Assembly: GCA_020091685.1 (NCBI GenBank)
Contig: CM034593.1
Location: 43,897,733-43,961,732, forward strand
Origin: Lutjanus erythropterus
Taxonomy: Eukaryota; Chordata; Actinopteri; Lutjaniformes; Lutjanidae
Length of the DNA stretch: 64,000 nucleotides
Direction of reading: 5' to 3'
A program made the translations under genes and the position numbers. Positions 36,647 to 50,357 of this stretch are shown piece by piece (the stretch's first letter is position 1; every line of letters begins with the position of its first letter). The notes below the pieces were generated by a model. That model saw only the letters and a program-made list of their open reading frames with translations. It ran no database searches and was not told the DNA's origin.

Positions 36647-37379
36647 CTCCCGACACGAGGAAATGTCTGCAGACACAGTAAAATGTGAGAATGAAAGAAT
36701 GCATTTTTTCACTGTATTTTATGACATCATAATTTCTTCCACTGCAAGCTGATCAGCTGTTTATAACTGTCAGTTGTCTGTCAATGTAAAGTTAAGCCTG
36801 CTATCTTGAAAACAAAAGCCCACTGCTCTGAAAATACACACTCTGTACTGCCTGACTTACTGCCTGCCCAACTTTACTTAATTTTATAAAGTAAAAGATT
36901 ATGTCTAAAAGAGTCAGAATTTCTCAAGACTCATACACAGAAATGTACTTATCTTGTGAACAATCTGCATTAATTTGAACTCTAATTAACATGAAACAGG
37001 CACACAATTACAGTTATTTCAACCTGAAATAGAAATTTCAAAGAGGACACCTTGGCTCTATTATTGTATTTCAAATTAACATGCTTACTTGATGTCTGAT
37101 GACATATCATAGTCAGTTTATGGCTTATTACAGTAAATATATTACACATTTCTCCTTTAATGTCTCCTTGCCAAGTAAAATGCTTTAACTAACAGATATG
37201 TTTTACTGTGGAGAGGATTTCAATTTAGGTAACACCAGAAATTTAAATGAACTTTTTTCCTGAAAAAACTGTTGTAAAGCTAGAAAAAGAGACTAAAAGT
37301 CTGTAATTTTGGGAATTTGTCATAATTGTTGTAAGAAAATTGGGGTTTGGTTTGTATTTGTTTCATTTTAAGTAAAAAA

Positions 37380-37760
37380 AAACTCACTGCAGTCCAGCAG
37401 AGAAGTCCTTCTTCAGTTGATATCCACGTAAAATCTTCTAGTCCAGTGTTTAAACCAGCTGTAATCGTGACTAACAATAGAAATGTAGAAATAGTGAGGA
37501 CCTTGGGGTCTTGCAGTAGTGTGCACAACAGCAGCTTGAAGAGATGTCCCTCTTCACATCACTTTTATTTCCAAGTGGGTGGAGAGATCTCCTTGTCCCC
37601 CACAGGCCGGTCTGTGAACGCTCTGTTTCGCTAACTTCATTCCCCTCCCATCCACACTGTGCACCCTGTGCTCCACGGGTGAGCTGTGACCTGTGAGAGC
37701 AGGTTTCAGCAGGGACTGTTCTGATCATCTCCCCAGTGTATATCCAAATCTCCTGCAGAT
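37380..37760 (-). promoter_or_regulatory. Candidate noncoding first exon and promoter of the C1q gene
   Basis: On the minus strand a donor-like CTGCA|GTGAGT occurs at about 37388. The acceptor that precedes the start codon is at 36667. The segment upstream is GC-richer than its surroundings. An open frame here begins with TTG, not ATG, so I treat it as leader sequence. Confidence 0.3.
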
Positions 37761-37984
37761 TGTATCTTACAGAGCCTCAGTGTATATGTTAGGTCAGAGG
37801 TGTCAGGTTGACTCACAGGATCACCCACTTAGTTGTTTATGATAATCCTGCTGCCTTATCCTTCTGTATCTGTCCCTCTGTTGGAAACACTGGGTCAAAG
37901 ACGGCCCTAGTTTAGTTTAGACTGCTGTTTCCTTCAGTGTGTGTGTTTGTGTCAGTTATGGTTGGACCATGAGAGAGCAGTTTG

Positions 37985-37989
37985 AGATA

Positions 37990-38020
<31 letters not shown>
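37985..38020. repeat. (AT)n microsatellite
   Basis: An imperfect ATATAT run. Confidence 0.8.
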
Positions 38021-41000
38021 TTTGAGGATCATAAAATTACAAATTAAAGGGCACAGAACATATACATACCCTCTGTTCTAACTTACACTCAACACAGAAC
38101 ACATTCTCTCACTTACTAAAAAAGGATATAAATCAAAGAATTAGTCAATACAATGATTAACAAATTAAGTGATAAACCAAAAACAATCCAAAAGAAACCC
38201 GAGGGCTCATAAAGAATTACAGTCAGCAGGGGTAATCAGGCATAATAAACACAAAGATCGATATGAAAATGTATTTCGAGATCTCAGTCCATGCAAGTCC
38301 ATAAAGTCCACTCCTAAGGGCCTGGGCCCCATTATGTGGTCCAGAAAGGGGTCCCAAACACGAAAAAACGTGAATGGTTGGTCCTTGAGCCACAAGCTTA
38401 TAGCTTCTAAAGGGATAAGTTGAGTTTAATATTGACACAAGTATCATTTAAACAAATCTCAAAATGTGTTTATGGGCAGCTTCATAGCTCCATATCTACT
38501 GCCGAGATTACCAACCATAATAACATAACACTGTTAATAATGTTATTTATCGGATAAAACTGCAAAAATATATTTTTTTCCTTCAGTGCTACCAGGTGGT
38601 AACACTGCACTGAGGCTAGAATGTTTTGACTTGCAATGGCGCCAGATATTAGCACCTTTGCATACAGGAATTTGGCAAATTAAACCTAGATGTTTAGGAT
38701 TAGTATGAGGTGGTAAAACAATGTCTAATTCATCTGTCTTTTTTCATTGATTTGACTCTTTTTCAACATTTCCACATTTGCTGTCCTCACTCATCTTTGC
38801 TATGTGGCACATCTGACCACACCAGCCCTGCACAGGTCAGCCATATGCAGAAATTAAATGTCACCTTAGGCAAAAGCTCAGGGGACCTGATCTCTTTCTG
38901 GGAAAAATCCATTTATTTCTATTGTTAATAGCTGAAGGGCCACCTACACCTTATCAGGGGCCAAATCTGGCCCACAGGCAGCCAGTTGAGTATCCCTGAA
39001 TTATTGTGTCTTTTATTACGTACAATTAAGATATCACAGTTCTGTTATACAACACCATCAAAGGGACATTTCACTCCAAAATAGAGAATACGTATTTTTC
39101 CTTTTACCTGTAGCTCCATTCATCCATTAAGTTAGTTTTGTTGTGAGTTACAGAGCTTTGGAGAAATCAGTCATAGAGAACGTCTGGTGCGTGAGCAACA
39201 GACAGCATCTTGTCCAGAGCCAATAGGTGGCAAGGTGGCCATAAACACAGTTCTGAATGAATGGAAATGTTGCTGCATTATAATTAACACATTTACCATA
39301 TCAGCTTTATCATGTCACTGTGGTGTTTACAGCTTGTTTCATGTGGCACAAGAAGAAGTTTCAAATGTCAGATAACCAGCAGCAAATTTTAAAGTTGAGC
39401 TAAAATGAAAATAGCCTTTCTAACCATTTTACATCACATCTCCACTCATATTGTGCACATATTTAACAATATATGCCAGAGAAAATACAAAAAATCCATT
39501 GCTTTGTATTTTTATACCAATATCATGGACTAGCCAGTCATTTTTTCCCTGTAAAACGATACCTTTTATATAATTTTTGTCTTGTTTGTTGTTAAATCAT
39601 TTTCGGCATTTTATGTCATGTTCATCTTGTTGTGTCTTTCTACACTGTTTTCGTCTTTCATTAAAATAGTAAACAATAGTAACAAGCCTAAATGTAAGGA
39701 GTAGAAAGTATACATACTTGTGTTAAAATGTAGGGACTAAAAAGTAAAAAGTTAAAAATAAGTAAATAAAAATCTACTCAAGTACAGTAACTTGTAATTG
39801 TATTTATTTACTTTCCATCCCTTCTTAATACTGTTTCAAAGCGCAGCATAATGGCTTTATTCACTGATTCAGGTGAAATCATATTTTAATTATATTTCAT
39901 TTTGTTAATGCTCACACAGCGCTATCAGCTACTGTGACAAGTCCCTCTATAACTGCCTGTTTTTACCAGAAACACATCAATATGCCATATTTCTGTTGTG
40001 TGACAACATTAATAGATGATTAAAAAAAGTTTCAAAAAACAAATGATTACACCACAAATGTTCCACTATATGACATGAATTTATTGGATAATTTCTTCAC
40101 TGTGTATTGAGATCTCAGTGATTATAGTGAGTCATGAGTCATGAGTGTGGTAATACAGGCTCTGTATTATGAAAATCAATGGCAGTATCCACACAAAACA
40201 CAGGCGATTCTTATCAGCCCAGGCCTATAGCGTGAGATATAGAGGAGGAAAGCGATCTTTAGACATATGCACCATGTGATAAGCACTTTTGAAATGGTTC
40301 CATAAATGCCACCAGTGTCACATTACAAGGAGGGTCCAGGAAGAAGGATGGCTGTGTACTCAGTGCTTATTGTTCTCTTTATGTTGTGAAACTAAATCCC
40401 AGATATTTCTGGAAATTAGCAAGGCTTAGAAGAGGGCTCTTATCTTTAACCTTGATTGCTTTGAGGAGTTATTTATGGAGAACATAAACATGAGAAGTTG
40501 TTTCCATTTTCTGACACTGCTCCACCTCCTGTCTGTTAACGTCTTTGTTCAAATTATGAACAAAAGCATCTTCATTTTGTTCTGGTACATAAATTAAGTA
40601 TAATAACTCAATAAATATCAATATATCTTTTAGATTTTTACATTCAGTTATCTTACAATTCATTGAAATGAAATAAAACGTGAATAAAGCATGAACGGTA
40701 CATTATATGAGCATTACAAATCACAGTAAGGAAGAAATAAGGAATAAAGACAATGTATCAAATATACAAGCGTATCCTGTATCTTGGCTTGTTCACTACA
40801 GTATAATTCTATGTTCTTCACTGCTTATTACACTTTTATACATACATTTCATACATATGATTCATTTTATTATATGAATACACTTCATAACAAGAATAAT
40901 AATGGCAGCAAAAGGCACTGAAGTGATAAGCTTAGCAAGTGAAGGAGCAACTATTGACATAGTGTCATTGATTATAGCCAGAAATGATCATCCATTGCAT

Positions 41001-41440
41001 CAGGGTCACTGAGTATAGCATCACGTTACTGTATAGTGGCGCGTTCACACTAAGTGCTAAATCAATAGTAAGGCACGGTGTTAAGCTATACTACAAAGCC
41101 GAGTTTAGTTTCTTTCAAGCATGCTGGGCTACAAGTATATTTTGGTCCTTGTAAAATCACTGAAAATATACAGAAAACTATGAGCTGTTCATGCTATGCC
41201 ACATTGAACATATATATGCTTACTCAAGCTAAGTATTTTCATCGTCTTTGGATTATTCTCAGTTTTCCATTCTGGTAATTTATGAAAACCTTGAAACTCC
41301 AATTATAAGATGTTTTCATTCATTCATAATTAAAAGTGTGATAAGACATAATTTCTACAGTATATATGTTTTGTCTTCAAAAATAGAGTAGCCAATACTA
41401 ATTCAGGTTATTGGTGAAACAAAGTTTTCATAATCTGTCT
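38021..41440. other. Intergenic DNA between the C1q and TPPP genes
   Basis: No gene was recognised. A minus-strand open frame at 38207-38395 (VWDPFLDHIMG) might be a LINE C-terminus, but the match is short. At about 38935-38998 there is a hAT-like end (GGCAGCCAGTTGAGTATCCC). At 39062-39190 lies another left end of the AAAGGGACAGTTC family. Confidence 0.4.
39062..39190. mobile_element. Left-end fragment of the AAAGGGACAGTTC MITE family
   Basis: AAAGGGACATTTCACTCCAAA, CTGTAGCTCCATTCATCC and GTGAGTTACAGAGCTTTGGA correspond to the first 130 bases of the 45.9 kb copy. Confidence 0.6.
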
Positions 41441-41446
41441 CAAGAA

Positions 41447-44400
41447 TTACGCGTCTTTCACTTTGTCTTCGTAAGTGCCACTGCCCTTGTAAGCTGCCAC
41501 GTAGCCACTGGTGTCTGGGATATCCTCACGCCCGGCCTTTCCTTTTCCTTTGCCCGAATCATCAAACCGTTCCTTGTGAGACCCGGTGAATTTGGTCGTG
41601 TCAGTCAGTCTATCCACCGCTGCAGCCTTTGCCACTTTCTAAAAACAACAGAAGATAAGATTAACTGTAAAAATTGAGCTAATACAACAAACAGGCAGTA
41701 ATTTGTGCCGACTATTCACAGTTTGGCAAGATAAAACTGTTAATGGAAATGCAAGTTAGTGCAGCATGGTTTGACTCAGTTTGACACTAAGCTTTAATTT
41801 TTCTCTTTTTCTGTCTTGCTCCCATTAGTGGTCACCAAAGAGGATCATCTCCTCACTAGCAAACCAGACCCCGCCCAACCCAGTATGGATCTACATATTT
41901 AATGTGGCACTGGCTTTTTATGGTGGATGCACTTCCTGATGTAACCCCATTTATCCAGGCTTGGGACCTTAAATTTGGTAATACACTGGCTTGCGTATCT
42001 GTAGCTGCTAGGGAACAAGCCAGTACATTCAATTTACAATACAACCATTATATATAATAATATAGGACAATAGCATGCTTTTCTGGCCCTTCTGACCCAC
42101 AATCCTTTGTGATGGGTGTATAGCAAGAGCAAGAGCAAGTTCAAGGCGCAATGTTATGAGGAAGTAGTGTCCCATTTGTATGCATACTTCATGCATTAGT
42201 ACACACTTTTTTAAGGGCAGCTACAGCACATACTGTTGGGATGTGTTTGTATGACCAGTGTGGTAGGACATAGGATCATATTCTGCTGACATTGACTGGT
42301 GACAGGTTTGGAAGGGTGCCAGAACGTCTGGTGGGAGAGGTCCCTTCTATGGATAGGTTGTTGGGATAGCTACACCACATGCCTCTAATCAGACGACTCT
42401 ATATAAACTGTTGGTGTTTGAGTGTTCGTTGTTCATTCCTTCTTACATTGCATGCTGTATGCCATGGAAGAACCCAAGCTCATATTAAACATTGTTTTCG
42501 GGTACACCGGTGTCATCTCTTCTTTCGGGATCCCACAATAATCATCATCGTTTCACATACGAAAAGCAAAAAGAAAGTATAGAGTATATAGAAGGAATGC
42601 AGGGTGTCTTTCCCAAGGGCACATGTGGCCCAGGGGAAGTGGGGATCGAATTGTCAACCCTGCAATCAACCCGCCCTACCACCTGAGGAACAGGCACTCT
42701 TTAGTAAGGCCCAAAGCCATGGTGGAAAAGGCCCATAAGTGCTTAGCCTAAAACCAAATTGTAATCATAGCCCTAAAACCAAGTACTATCCCTCAAACAC
42801 CCCTTTATTTTCATGGGGTTTAGCCGTTTTGCCCCTGAAAGCTGGTCAGTTACCAAAAGTATTGTGGTATTCCAGTTTTTGGACTTCAAAAATGCAGTTG
42901 AACAAGCCCAGCCACTCATATACATTATTTTCTTTCTGCCTACTTAATAGTTACTCAATTTTCTACTTTTTTGGCACCATCCAGTGGTAGAATCAAGAAT
43001 GACACTGTGAAAAACAATAATGCTGTGGATAAATGATGGCCATAGTACTTAGACCAAATTAAGCCAATCAAACAAAAAGATATGTGACTGCATTGTTGGA
43101 AATCTTTCTAGGTTCTTATTCTTTACATCATACCTTGAAGCTTATCTGTTTAAAAAAGAAACATAATAATCCATTAGTTGTATGGTAGCTGTGTAAGATA
43201 TGGTTGGATGTCAGTCTATCCACCTTGACATACAACTATGGAGTGCTCCATAAGTCCAGTCCCTGAATGTTGGGCGCTAATAGTGAAGGGTGAGTGTGTT
43301 GGGATTATAAATGATGAAATACTCACAGTGACTCCAACGTTGGCAGGCTCCTTACCAACAACAAGACCATACAGCTGCTGAAGTGCCTCCTCTTTGCTTT
43401 TGCCTTTAAAACGTTTGGGAGCCAGCTCTGTCAGGGCCTGGTTGAACTGCTCAAACGTGATTACACGAGCTGACTTTGGCCTGAGGAAACACACAGTGTC
43501 CAGGCTGTAATATCTCAACAACCATTACATTAATTACCATGAAATGTTGTACAGACCTCCTCGAGCAACACCGTGAGGCTTGGGGTTTTTTGTGAAATGA
43601 CTTGACCATATTTGATGGATTGACATGAAATTCCCTGGTGTCCTGAGGATGAAATGACTGTAGTGACTTAAATCTAGCACCATGTGATCAATATATGCTT
43701 TGGTTTGAGGCCAAATAACTGCAAAACTAATGACTTTTCCATGAGCCTCAGCCCCAGTAAAGCTTAACTTTAATATTTTAGTGCTAATTAGCAAATCCTA
43801 TCATGAAAAGATTTGCTGATTAGCATTTTAATAACCAATGATTACTGACTCTGCTTGGTTTTGTGCAGTTGATGCTAATGTCTTCTGCAACAGTTGACAC
43901 AGAGATTACAGATACTATACCACACACCTGTATTTATATCCATGCAAAATAGCCTCTGAAACCAACCTAACCAACGGAGGCTACATGCACTAGCCAAGCA
44001 GTGGCTGAGTTCGTGGAGTACGAGTGGGAGTAAAAAAAGATATCAATCAATCAGGACCTTGAATGAACACTCTTAATAATTACTCTAATAATAACTCTGT
44101 GAACAGCAAGAATTGGGGTTCAGTTTGATGGAAGTTTTTTTTAAGTATTTTTTTAGGGAACAGAATTTGCCTAATTCTGTATCTGTGCGTACATAGTATT
44201 GATATAGTAAATTAAAATTTAATTCAGAACTTTTAATAGTTGTATGTGAGGGATAATCAACAAATAGTTGTATGGTAAGTGGTATGAAGGTACAAACAAC
44301 CATGCAATGTGAAGTGTCCTCAAATCATTCAACGCACACTTACAAGTTGATTATCCTGCTTATGGTCATTTGCCAACAATATGAAATAAAAGCATTCACA

Positions 44401-45205
44401 GATTTTTTTTATGAAAGTTTTGCACTCAAAATCAAAAGTTATAAAGCAAGACCTCACTGTTGTCATGACAACAAATAATTCTAATCCTTTTTACAACCAA
44501 AGTCAGCTGGCTTACCACAGTTCCTGACCAGAACTGTTGTGAGGAAACAGCTGTCCACACATATGAGCAATGTTGCAGCAGCAAAATTGTTGAGATTGCT
44601 CCCTCTGTAGATGAGTCAATCAGGTGTCTGAGTTCTTTATTCATAACTAGTGAAATTTAAGGGAGGACAGTTTACTTACTTGTAACTCCCAAAAGTTAAT
44701 TTTCTCCTTCTAAGCCCCATCCTCCATCATTTGCATCACCTCCAGTTAAGAAGTGGTGTGAGCTTTGACAGCTGTACTCTTTTATGTTGCTATGGTTACA
44801 AGCTGGTTAGCAGATGAACTTCGAACAGTGATTAAACTTGAGCAAAAATGTTAAAAAATGTTGCGTTAAATGATTTTAATGCTCTAGTTCTAAGCCAGCA
44901 CCTTGGGCAAGGGTACTGACTGGAAAACTAACCTTGTATACATGTTTTACAGCAGTTCATAACACTGTGAGAGGTTTGCTGCAGTAAGACTGTTTCAGCT
45001 GTAGATGATTGAAATCTTACTTGACTTTGCTGAAAACTATGTCAACATCCGTAGTGGTGATGTTCTTGCCGTCGATGATGTGGCAGTCCTTGCACATTTT
45101 AGCAAAGTTCTTGCCGTTCATCTCCTTTCCTTTGGCCTTAGTGTCTCCGTGGACTGCAAACTTCTGGAAGGAGGTCTCCACCTCTGCTAGAGAGCCCTCA
45201 GCCAT
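41447..45205 (-). CDS. tppp2: Tubulin polymerization-promoting protein family member (TPPP2-like)
   Basis: Three coding exons on the minus strand are 45205-45021, 43480-43327 and 41638-41447, giving 176 residues with consistent phases. It is a p25-alpha (TPPP) protein that in vertebrates binds and bundles microtubules in the cytosol. Diagnostic blocks are [78 protein letters not shown] and [13 protein letters not shown]. The length equals that of short TPPPs, which lack the disordered N-terminus of TPPP1. NF after GK, ITFEQF, YGL and YKGSGTY favour TPPP2 over TPPP3, but the paralogue call is not certain. The start codon follows an acceptor (TTTCAG|T) at 45207, and a noncoding leader exon is seen at 46.9 kb. 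Confidence 0.92.
41850..42020. repeat. Degenerate dispersed repeat in TPPP intron 2
   Basis: GGTGGATGCACTTCCTGATG, ACCCCATTTATCCAGGCTTG and GGACC are words of a common fish repeat, though diverged. Confidence 0.35.
42234..42537 (+). mobile_element. Candidate solo LTR
   Basis: The segment begins TGTTGGGATG and ends GGGATCCCACA, giving the TG...CA ends and short inverted repeats of an LTR. It has a TATA box at 42400-42406 (TATATAA) and an ATTAAA at 42484-42489, in LTR order. The flanks do not show a clean target duplication, and no internal coding region follows. Confidence 0.4.
42595..42705 (-). mobile_element. tRNA-derived SINE head fragment
   Basis: On the minus strand TCAGGTGGTAGGGCG resembles an A box and GACAATTCGATCCCC a B box, at tRNA-like spacing. 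Only the head is present. Confidence 0.45.
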
Positions 45206-45700
45206 ACTGAAAGATACAGTATGCATGCATTTCTGCTCAGTGTGGAGGCAAACATTCCGGTACTGTTGACACACGTTCACACACAGACACAAACTGATTA
45301 TGTTGACCATATTAACCTTTAGCAGCAACAAAGACATAAAGCCCTTCAAAAAGTGATGATGAAACCTTCTGAATTTGATTGATGTTCATTTACTTTCTAT
45401 GCTAGTGAGGACATTTTCTGAAGTTAATGATTAAGTTCGTAATGACTCTGACTATTAGCTGATTGACGGTCAGCCTGCCAAGAAGCGACTTCCATCATGG
45501 TCAGCCTAAGTGAGCATTTTCTCCCTCTCTCCGACACACACACTCACACACACTTCCTCATCCATCATTATGTTAGTGTTACTCAGGCCGCTCTTGTGCC
45601 AATTTAATTCAATCAGCTCAATTTCCAAATGGCTGCTCTACTGTTCAATCTCCAGTGAATGAACAAACATGTTCCATCTAGTTCTCCTCTCCTCCTCCAC

Positions 45701-45745
45701 TCAATCTCTCTCTCTCTCGTTGTCTCTCTCTCTCTCTCTCTCTCT
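45701..45745. repeat. (CT)n microsatellite
   Basis: CT repeats interrupted by one CGTTG. Confidence 0.85.
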
Positions 45746-45895
45746 TTCTCACACACACACACACTCTGACAGACACATGTCCATCATTTGATTGCTGTAT
45801 GCTGAAATGCAAGACTGTACATTCAGTTAGGCTGGATAATAAGAAGTGACATTTAAACGTGATTTATAAATACAAATGAGTTATTATTGTTATTT

Positions 45896-46533
45896 AAAGA
45901 ACAGCTCACCCCAAAATCAAAAATACATATTTTCCACCTTGCCTGTAGTGCTATTTATCCATCTAGAGTTTTTTGTTTGGTTTGTTTTTTTGGTGTGAGT
46001 TGCAGAGTTTTGCAGGTATCGACCGTCTGTCCTCTCACCATTATAATAGGACTAAATGGCTCTCAGCTTGTGCTGCTCAAAGCACCAAGAATTACATTTA
46101 AAAAACAAAAAACAAAAAGCATCACAAAATCAAGACCCAGTTACTCAAGATAATCCACACACCTTGTTGTCAGCAGTTTCATGCAGGAGCTACTTTCTTT
46201 ATGCAGTAGAATCTCTGGAACTACTTTTCTTTCCTTCACGAAACTGCTCCCAACAAGGCCTGTGGATTTTCTTGAGTAAATGGGTCATGATTATTAGAAA
46301 GGGTTAGTGGATTCAAGTTTTTCATATGTATTTATTTATTTTTTGGTACTGGCACCACAAGCAGAGTGGCATTTAGTTTCACTATTTTTGATATCCAGTC
46401 CAAAATATACAGCCAATATTTCCAAAACTCTGCAACTCACACCGAAAAAAACTAAACAAAAAGAAAAAATGGATAAATAACACCATAGGCCACAGGGAAA
46501 ATATGTATTTTTGATTTTGGAGAACTGTCCCTT
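45896..46533. mobile_element. Full-length 638-bp MITE of the AAAGGGACAGTTC family
   Basis: The left end is AAAGAACAGCTCACCCC followed by AAAATCAAAAATACATATTTT. The right end, read on the minus strand, is AAGGGACAGTTCTCC followed by AAAATCAAAAATACATATTTT. The interior is itself partly palindromic: CAAGATAATCCACA pairs with TGTGGATTTTCTTG, and GCAGTTTCATG pairs with CACGAAACTGC. It is the best reference copy for the fragments elsewhere in the window and lies in the leader intron of the TPPP gene. Confidence 0.8.
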
Positions 46534-46922
46534 CTACAAAAAATAATTATTCCATATAATTTCTGTTTTCTTTAGTAGAAAAAGAAAGGAAAATGCTAAG
46601 TAGTAGTGGTAGCTATGGTGTTAAACCAATAAATAAATACATAAATAAATGTTGCATTTCTGCATGGCTACAGATACTTTTGAGCATCATATTGAATCAG
46701 TTTAAGAAAATTAATATTAAATACACTGTTTCATCTAAAAATGTCAACATAAATATTTCAAAATATATTACTGGACTATGAAATAAGATAAGATTTAGTT
46801 TTGGCAACTGTTGAATATCCAGTCATAAGACTTGTTCTCTGCTGCTGTTTACATCACCCTTTTGTTGTATTAGCTGCTACGACACGAAGCACTGATGCTG
46901 AAAAAGGGACAGTAAAGTGTAC

Positions 46923-47170
46923 CTGCTGCCGTAAATGGAAGGATGCTGTGTAGATATCCAGGAAAACCTCTTCGTCTTCCTCCTCCTCTTTCTTCTTCTT
47001 CTTCTTCTGTCTCCTCTGCCTCTCCTCCTTCCTGCCACTCCCAGATTCTCTCACAATGACGACACAGATGGAGAGACACAGAGAGGCAGGAGGAGAGAGG
47101 GGGAGGGGAGGGAGGAGGAGGGAGGCGGAGGAGGGAGAGAGTACCAACCAGCACAGTCGATGACATCATG
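46923..47170 (-). promoter_or_regulatory. 5' leader exon and GA/CT-rich promoter region of the TPPP gene
   Basis: On the minus strand a leader exon ends GGCAGCAG|GTACAC at 46923. It joins the acceptor at 45207, two bases before the ATG. Just upstream of the donor (46970-47140 on +) the sequence is strongly strand-biased, CT-rich then GA-rich, as is common near vertebrate promoters. No TATA box was seen. Transcript ends are not known. Confidence 0.4.
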
Positions 47171-47339
47171 GGCACTCAGCCTCTCTTGTGTCTATTCAGT
47201 CTCATTAGCTCCTCGCCTCTGTGCGCAGACCTGCTCCTGTGGACACATTTATAACCTTCTGTTCATTTCATTTTTATTTCAGTTCATTATTCTATTCATC
47301 TGTGTTACATATTCTCTGATATTTCTTCTGTAAGCCATG

Positions 47340-50300
47340 TTTTAGGACAGGCATCACATAAATAAAGATTATTACTCTCGCCACCTTCCCTCCGCTCCTT
47401 TTACTGTTCTCAACCTTTTCTCACCTCCATAGCACTGAACACAACTCTGCCATGCCCGCTCTCCATCACTCTCCCGACCTCATGCTTTCTCTCTTTGTCT
47501 CTCTTACTGTCATTGTCACAAGAGCCCTCTTGTCTGGACAAAGATGAGAGCATCCCTTCAGAGGACAAAGAACACATAACAGTGTAAAGCCGACACATTA
47601 CTGGAAAGATTAGCCAATCTCACAGCTTCACATCAATCAAACTGAATATCAGACCAGGAATACAGAGCAGACATCTTTATACACACTATAAATAAATATA
47701 AATGTATTGTTTTTTTATTTATTCCCATACATGCTGTAATCTCAGTCAGCACTCCTCTGGCAGCAGCACTGTGTCTCTCTGTGCACCTCAGGCAGAAGAT
47801 CAATATTGGGCAAGTTACTGAGTAGTTACAAATGACAAGTTACGTCTCTCAAAGGTAACTAAATTAATTTGCCAGTCATTGCATATAAATGTAAGTAGAA
47901 GTAGTAGTATTAGTAGTAGTAGTAACTGATTCTTCAGTTCTCTTATCAACATGTACCATTATTTTAGTGTAGCTGTATTATTTTATGTTATTGTAACTAT
48001 ATTATTGTAATGTAGCTACTTTCAATAGATTAGATTTATTATTTTAGTGCAGCGTGAAAAGGTTTTTTTTCTTTTTCACGCACACATGAAAATTATATTT
48101 ACTCATGTATGCCCATCATTTCATATTGACTCATGCATACACATCGCTCTGCACTTTGATAATCTGTTTATGACCTCGTGTCCCTCTTAGGCACCAATGT
48201 CCTTATATGCAGGTGTAAGGTCAGGTCTAAGGTCCCCATAAACCTTGACTCCACTTAAATAGTATTCTTGTATGATCTTGTCAGTGTTAGGCAGATCTAA
48301 CTCTAACCTGATTCAACCTTTCCTTCTTTCCCTGCCACCTCTACAGCAGCATTTGTAGTATTGCCTATGCCAGCAGCTGGCTTCCAGCCACTTAGGAAAA
48401 ACCTCAGACTCTACATTCATCTGTATGAGACCAGTGAATTATTATTTCCAAAGACATTTTAATTTCAAAGTAGTGAACACTGAAGTCCCATCCAGACATT
48501 TCTTGTCCTCATACATTAGCTATAGGTATATGTTATATACATAAAATTTAAGAGTTTGAAGTGGATGAAAATTAGGTATTTTTCATTACATTAAGTAGTC
48601 TTGAAAATATAGACTTGGCTTATGGAATTTATGATAAACCTTAAAAGTGTGTGTGTCACAGTTTTAGTGATAAAACATACAAATCATTTCCTTTCATGTG
48701 CAAATTTCAAATTAGCCATTATATTAAGCTGAACTTGAAGAATTATAATGACTGTTTCAGTAGTACTTAGCATTATTGTCTCTGGGACTGCAGTGTTTAT
48801 ACCCAACATGGTTTTTCAGGTTTGCAGTGTGCTCCTGTGGGTACCCACATACTGATGCTGGCGCTCTGTGTTTTGTTCACAGGATAAACACGAGTTGTTT
48901 TGACATCAGGCACCATCATGAAACTCACTGTTAATTCAAATGGAAAGCTAAAGGCTGTGAAGGACAGTCCATTTTACACCCTGATTAAGTGTTGGTTTTA
49001 TGGGAAAATCAGTGTAACAGTAGAAAGCGGAGCTCCTCCCTGAACTAATAATTCATTGACTTTTAAGTCGAGTGTTATATAGCAAACACTGATGAACCTT
49101 TTTTTTCTCTAAATATACAAAATATCAGAAGTTACTGTGGTGAGAATCACAAAGTCCCTGCTATAAGTTCAGCAAGTCAAGTCATTGCTCAGGTCAAGTC
49201 AAGTCATAAAATATTCTGATTAAACGTTAAGTCTCATTTTCAAAATTAACTAAAATTGTTGCAGCCTGCCATAAATCTGACTGATATTTGACATTTTGTG
49301 CATCATGCTTCCAAAATGAATAACAATGGATAATGGGTTCTAAAATTATAATATATAACCCTATAGCTCGAAATTGTTGTCTAGTGAAAATTGCGGTCAA
49401 GTCTAACATAGTTGAAAGTTATCATTAGCTGTTTTGCTAACGTTTAACCAGCCAATAAGTTAGCTGAAAAGACATTCAGATGCCTATCTTTTTGGGTTTG
49501 GTAGTGATGGATGAAGTTGGATGTTGTTGTGGTTGTTGTTCTCCTCACTAACGTCAATGTCAACATAATCCTCGCATATAAATTCAGATTATTTTTGGAT
49601 TAGCCCCCTCCAGATATCTGCCTCACAGGTTAGCCTCTGCTTATCTGCCAGGGCTGCCAGGTTTGCGCACTAGAATTCAACCAGTCATGTTTCAAAAAGA
49701 AAACGCACCTTGAGAAAAAAATGCAAATATGTAATTATAAAAAGTCAGCACTGCTGTAGTCATTTTTGCATGCACAATTGCTTCATATTGCTCCTTTAAG
49801 TATGACTCAAGTCAAGTTGCATGAGTCTCACAAAAAATTACAATACCAGTACCCTTAAAGTGATACCAAATGATATCATCTGATACCTTTTTTCAAAGGT
49901 TAGTCTTTATGAAGAATGCTTGTGATGAGCAAAACCATTTAAATAGTCATTTCTTTTTAGATCTGGGTACCAAAAGGATTAAATGCAGGTATAATCTGAC
50001 TGGAGAAGTTTACTACTTGGTTCTGAGTTATTTCAATCTATAATTTAAATGTATTGAATACCGATACTCAGCCCTACCCACACTGATCAGCAGTATCAAG
50101 GGATTAACTTGTTTTCAGTTAAACACCAACACCAGTGATGGAGCGTGTGGATATTTCTTCAAATCAGATGTATTCCTTCATGTTATGGTAGCCTACGTAA
50201 GTTTTTATTTTGCTGACAACATGACCTTACTGTGTGAGTTTACCTGAAATTCCTGCATGTTAAGCACATTCCATCCTGACTGTAGACTTCAGTACTTTCA

Positions 50301-50350
50301 CTCAGATGCTGTGGGAAAATATCAGCTGTCTGTTTACAGTAGACACAAAG
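47340..50350. other. Intergenic DNA between the TPPP and TRIM genes
   Basis: AT-rich with no exon recognised. A repeat end (CATTTTTGCATGCACAATTG through GCTCCTTTAA) lies at about 49757-49800. Confidence 0.5.
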
Positions 50351-50357
50351 CCGTCCC

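Noticed and set aside
37280..37528. Signal-peptide-like minus-strand open frame upstream of the C1q gene
   Set aside because: It begins with TTG rather than ATG and is better explained as noncoding leader.
46935..47333. 132-codon plus-strand open frame with Leu-rich start
   Set aside because: Arises from CT- and GA-rich promoter sequence of the TPPP gene; no domain and no splice logic.
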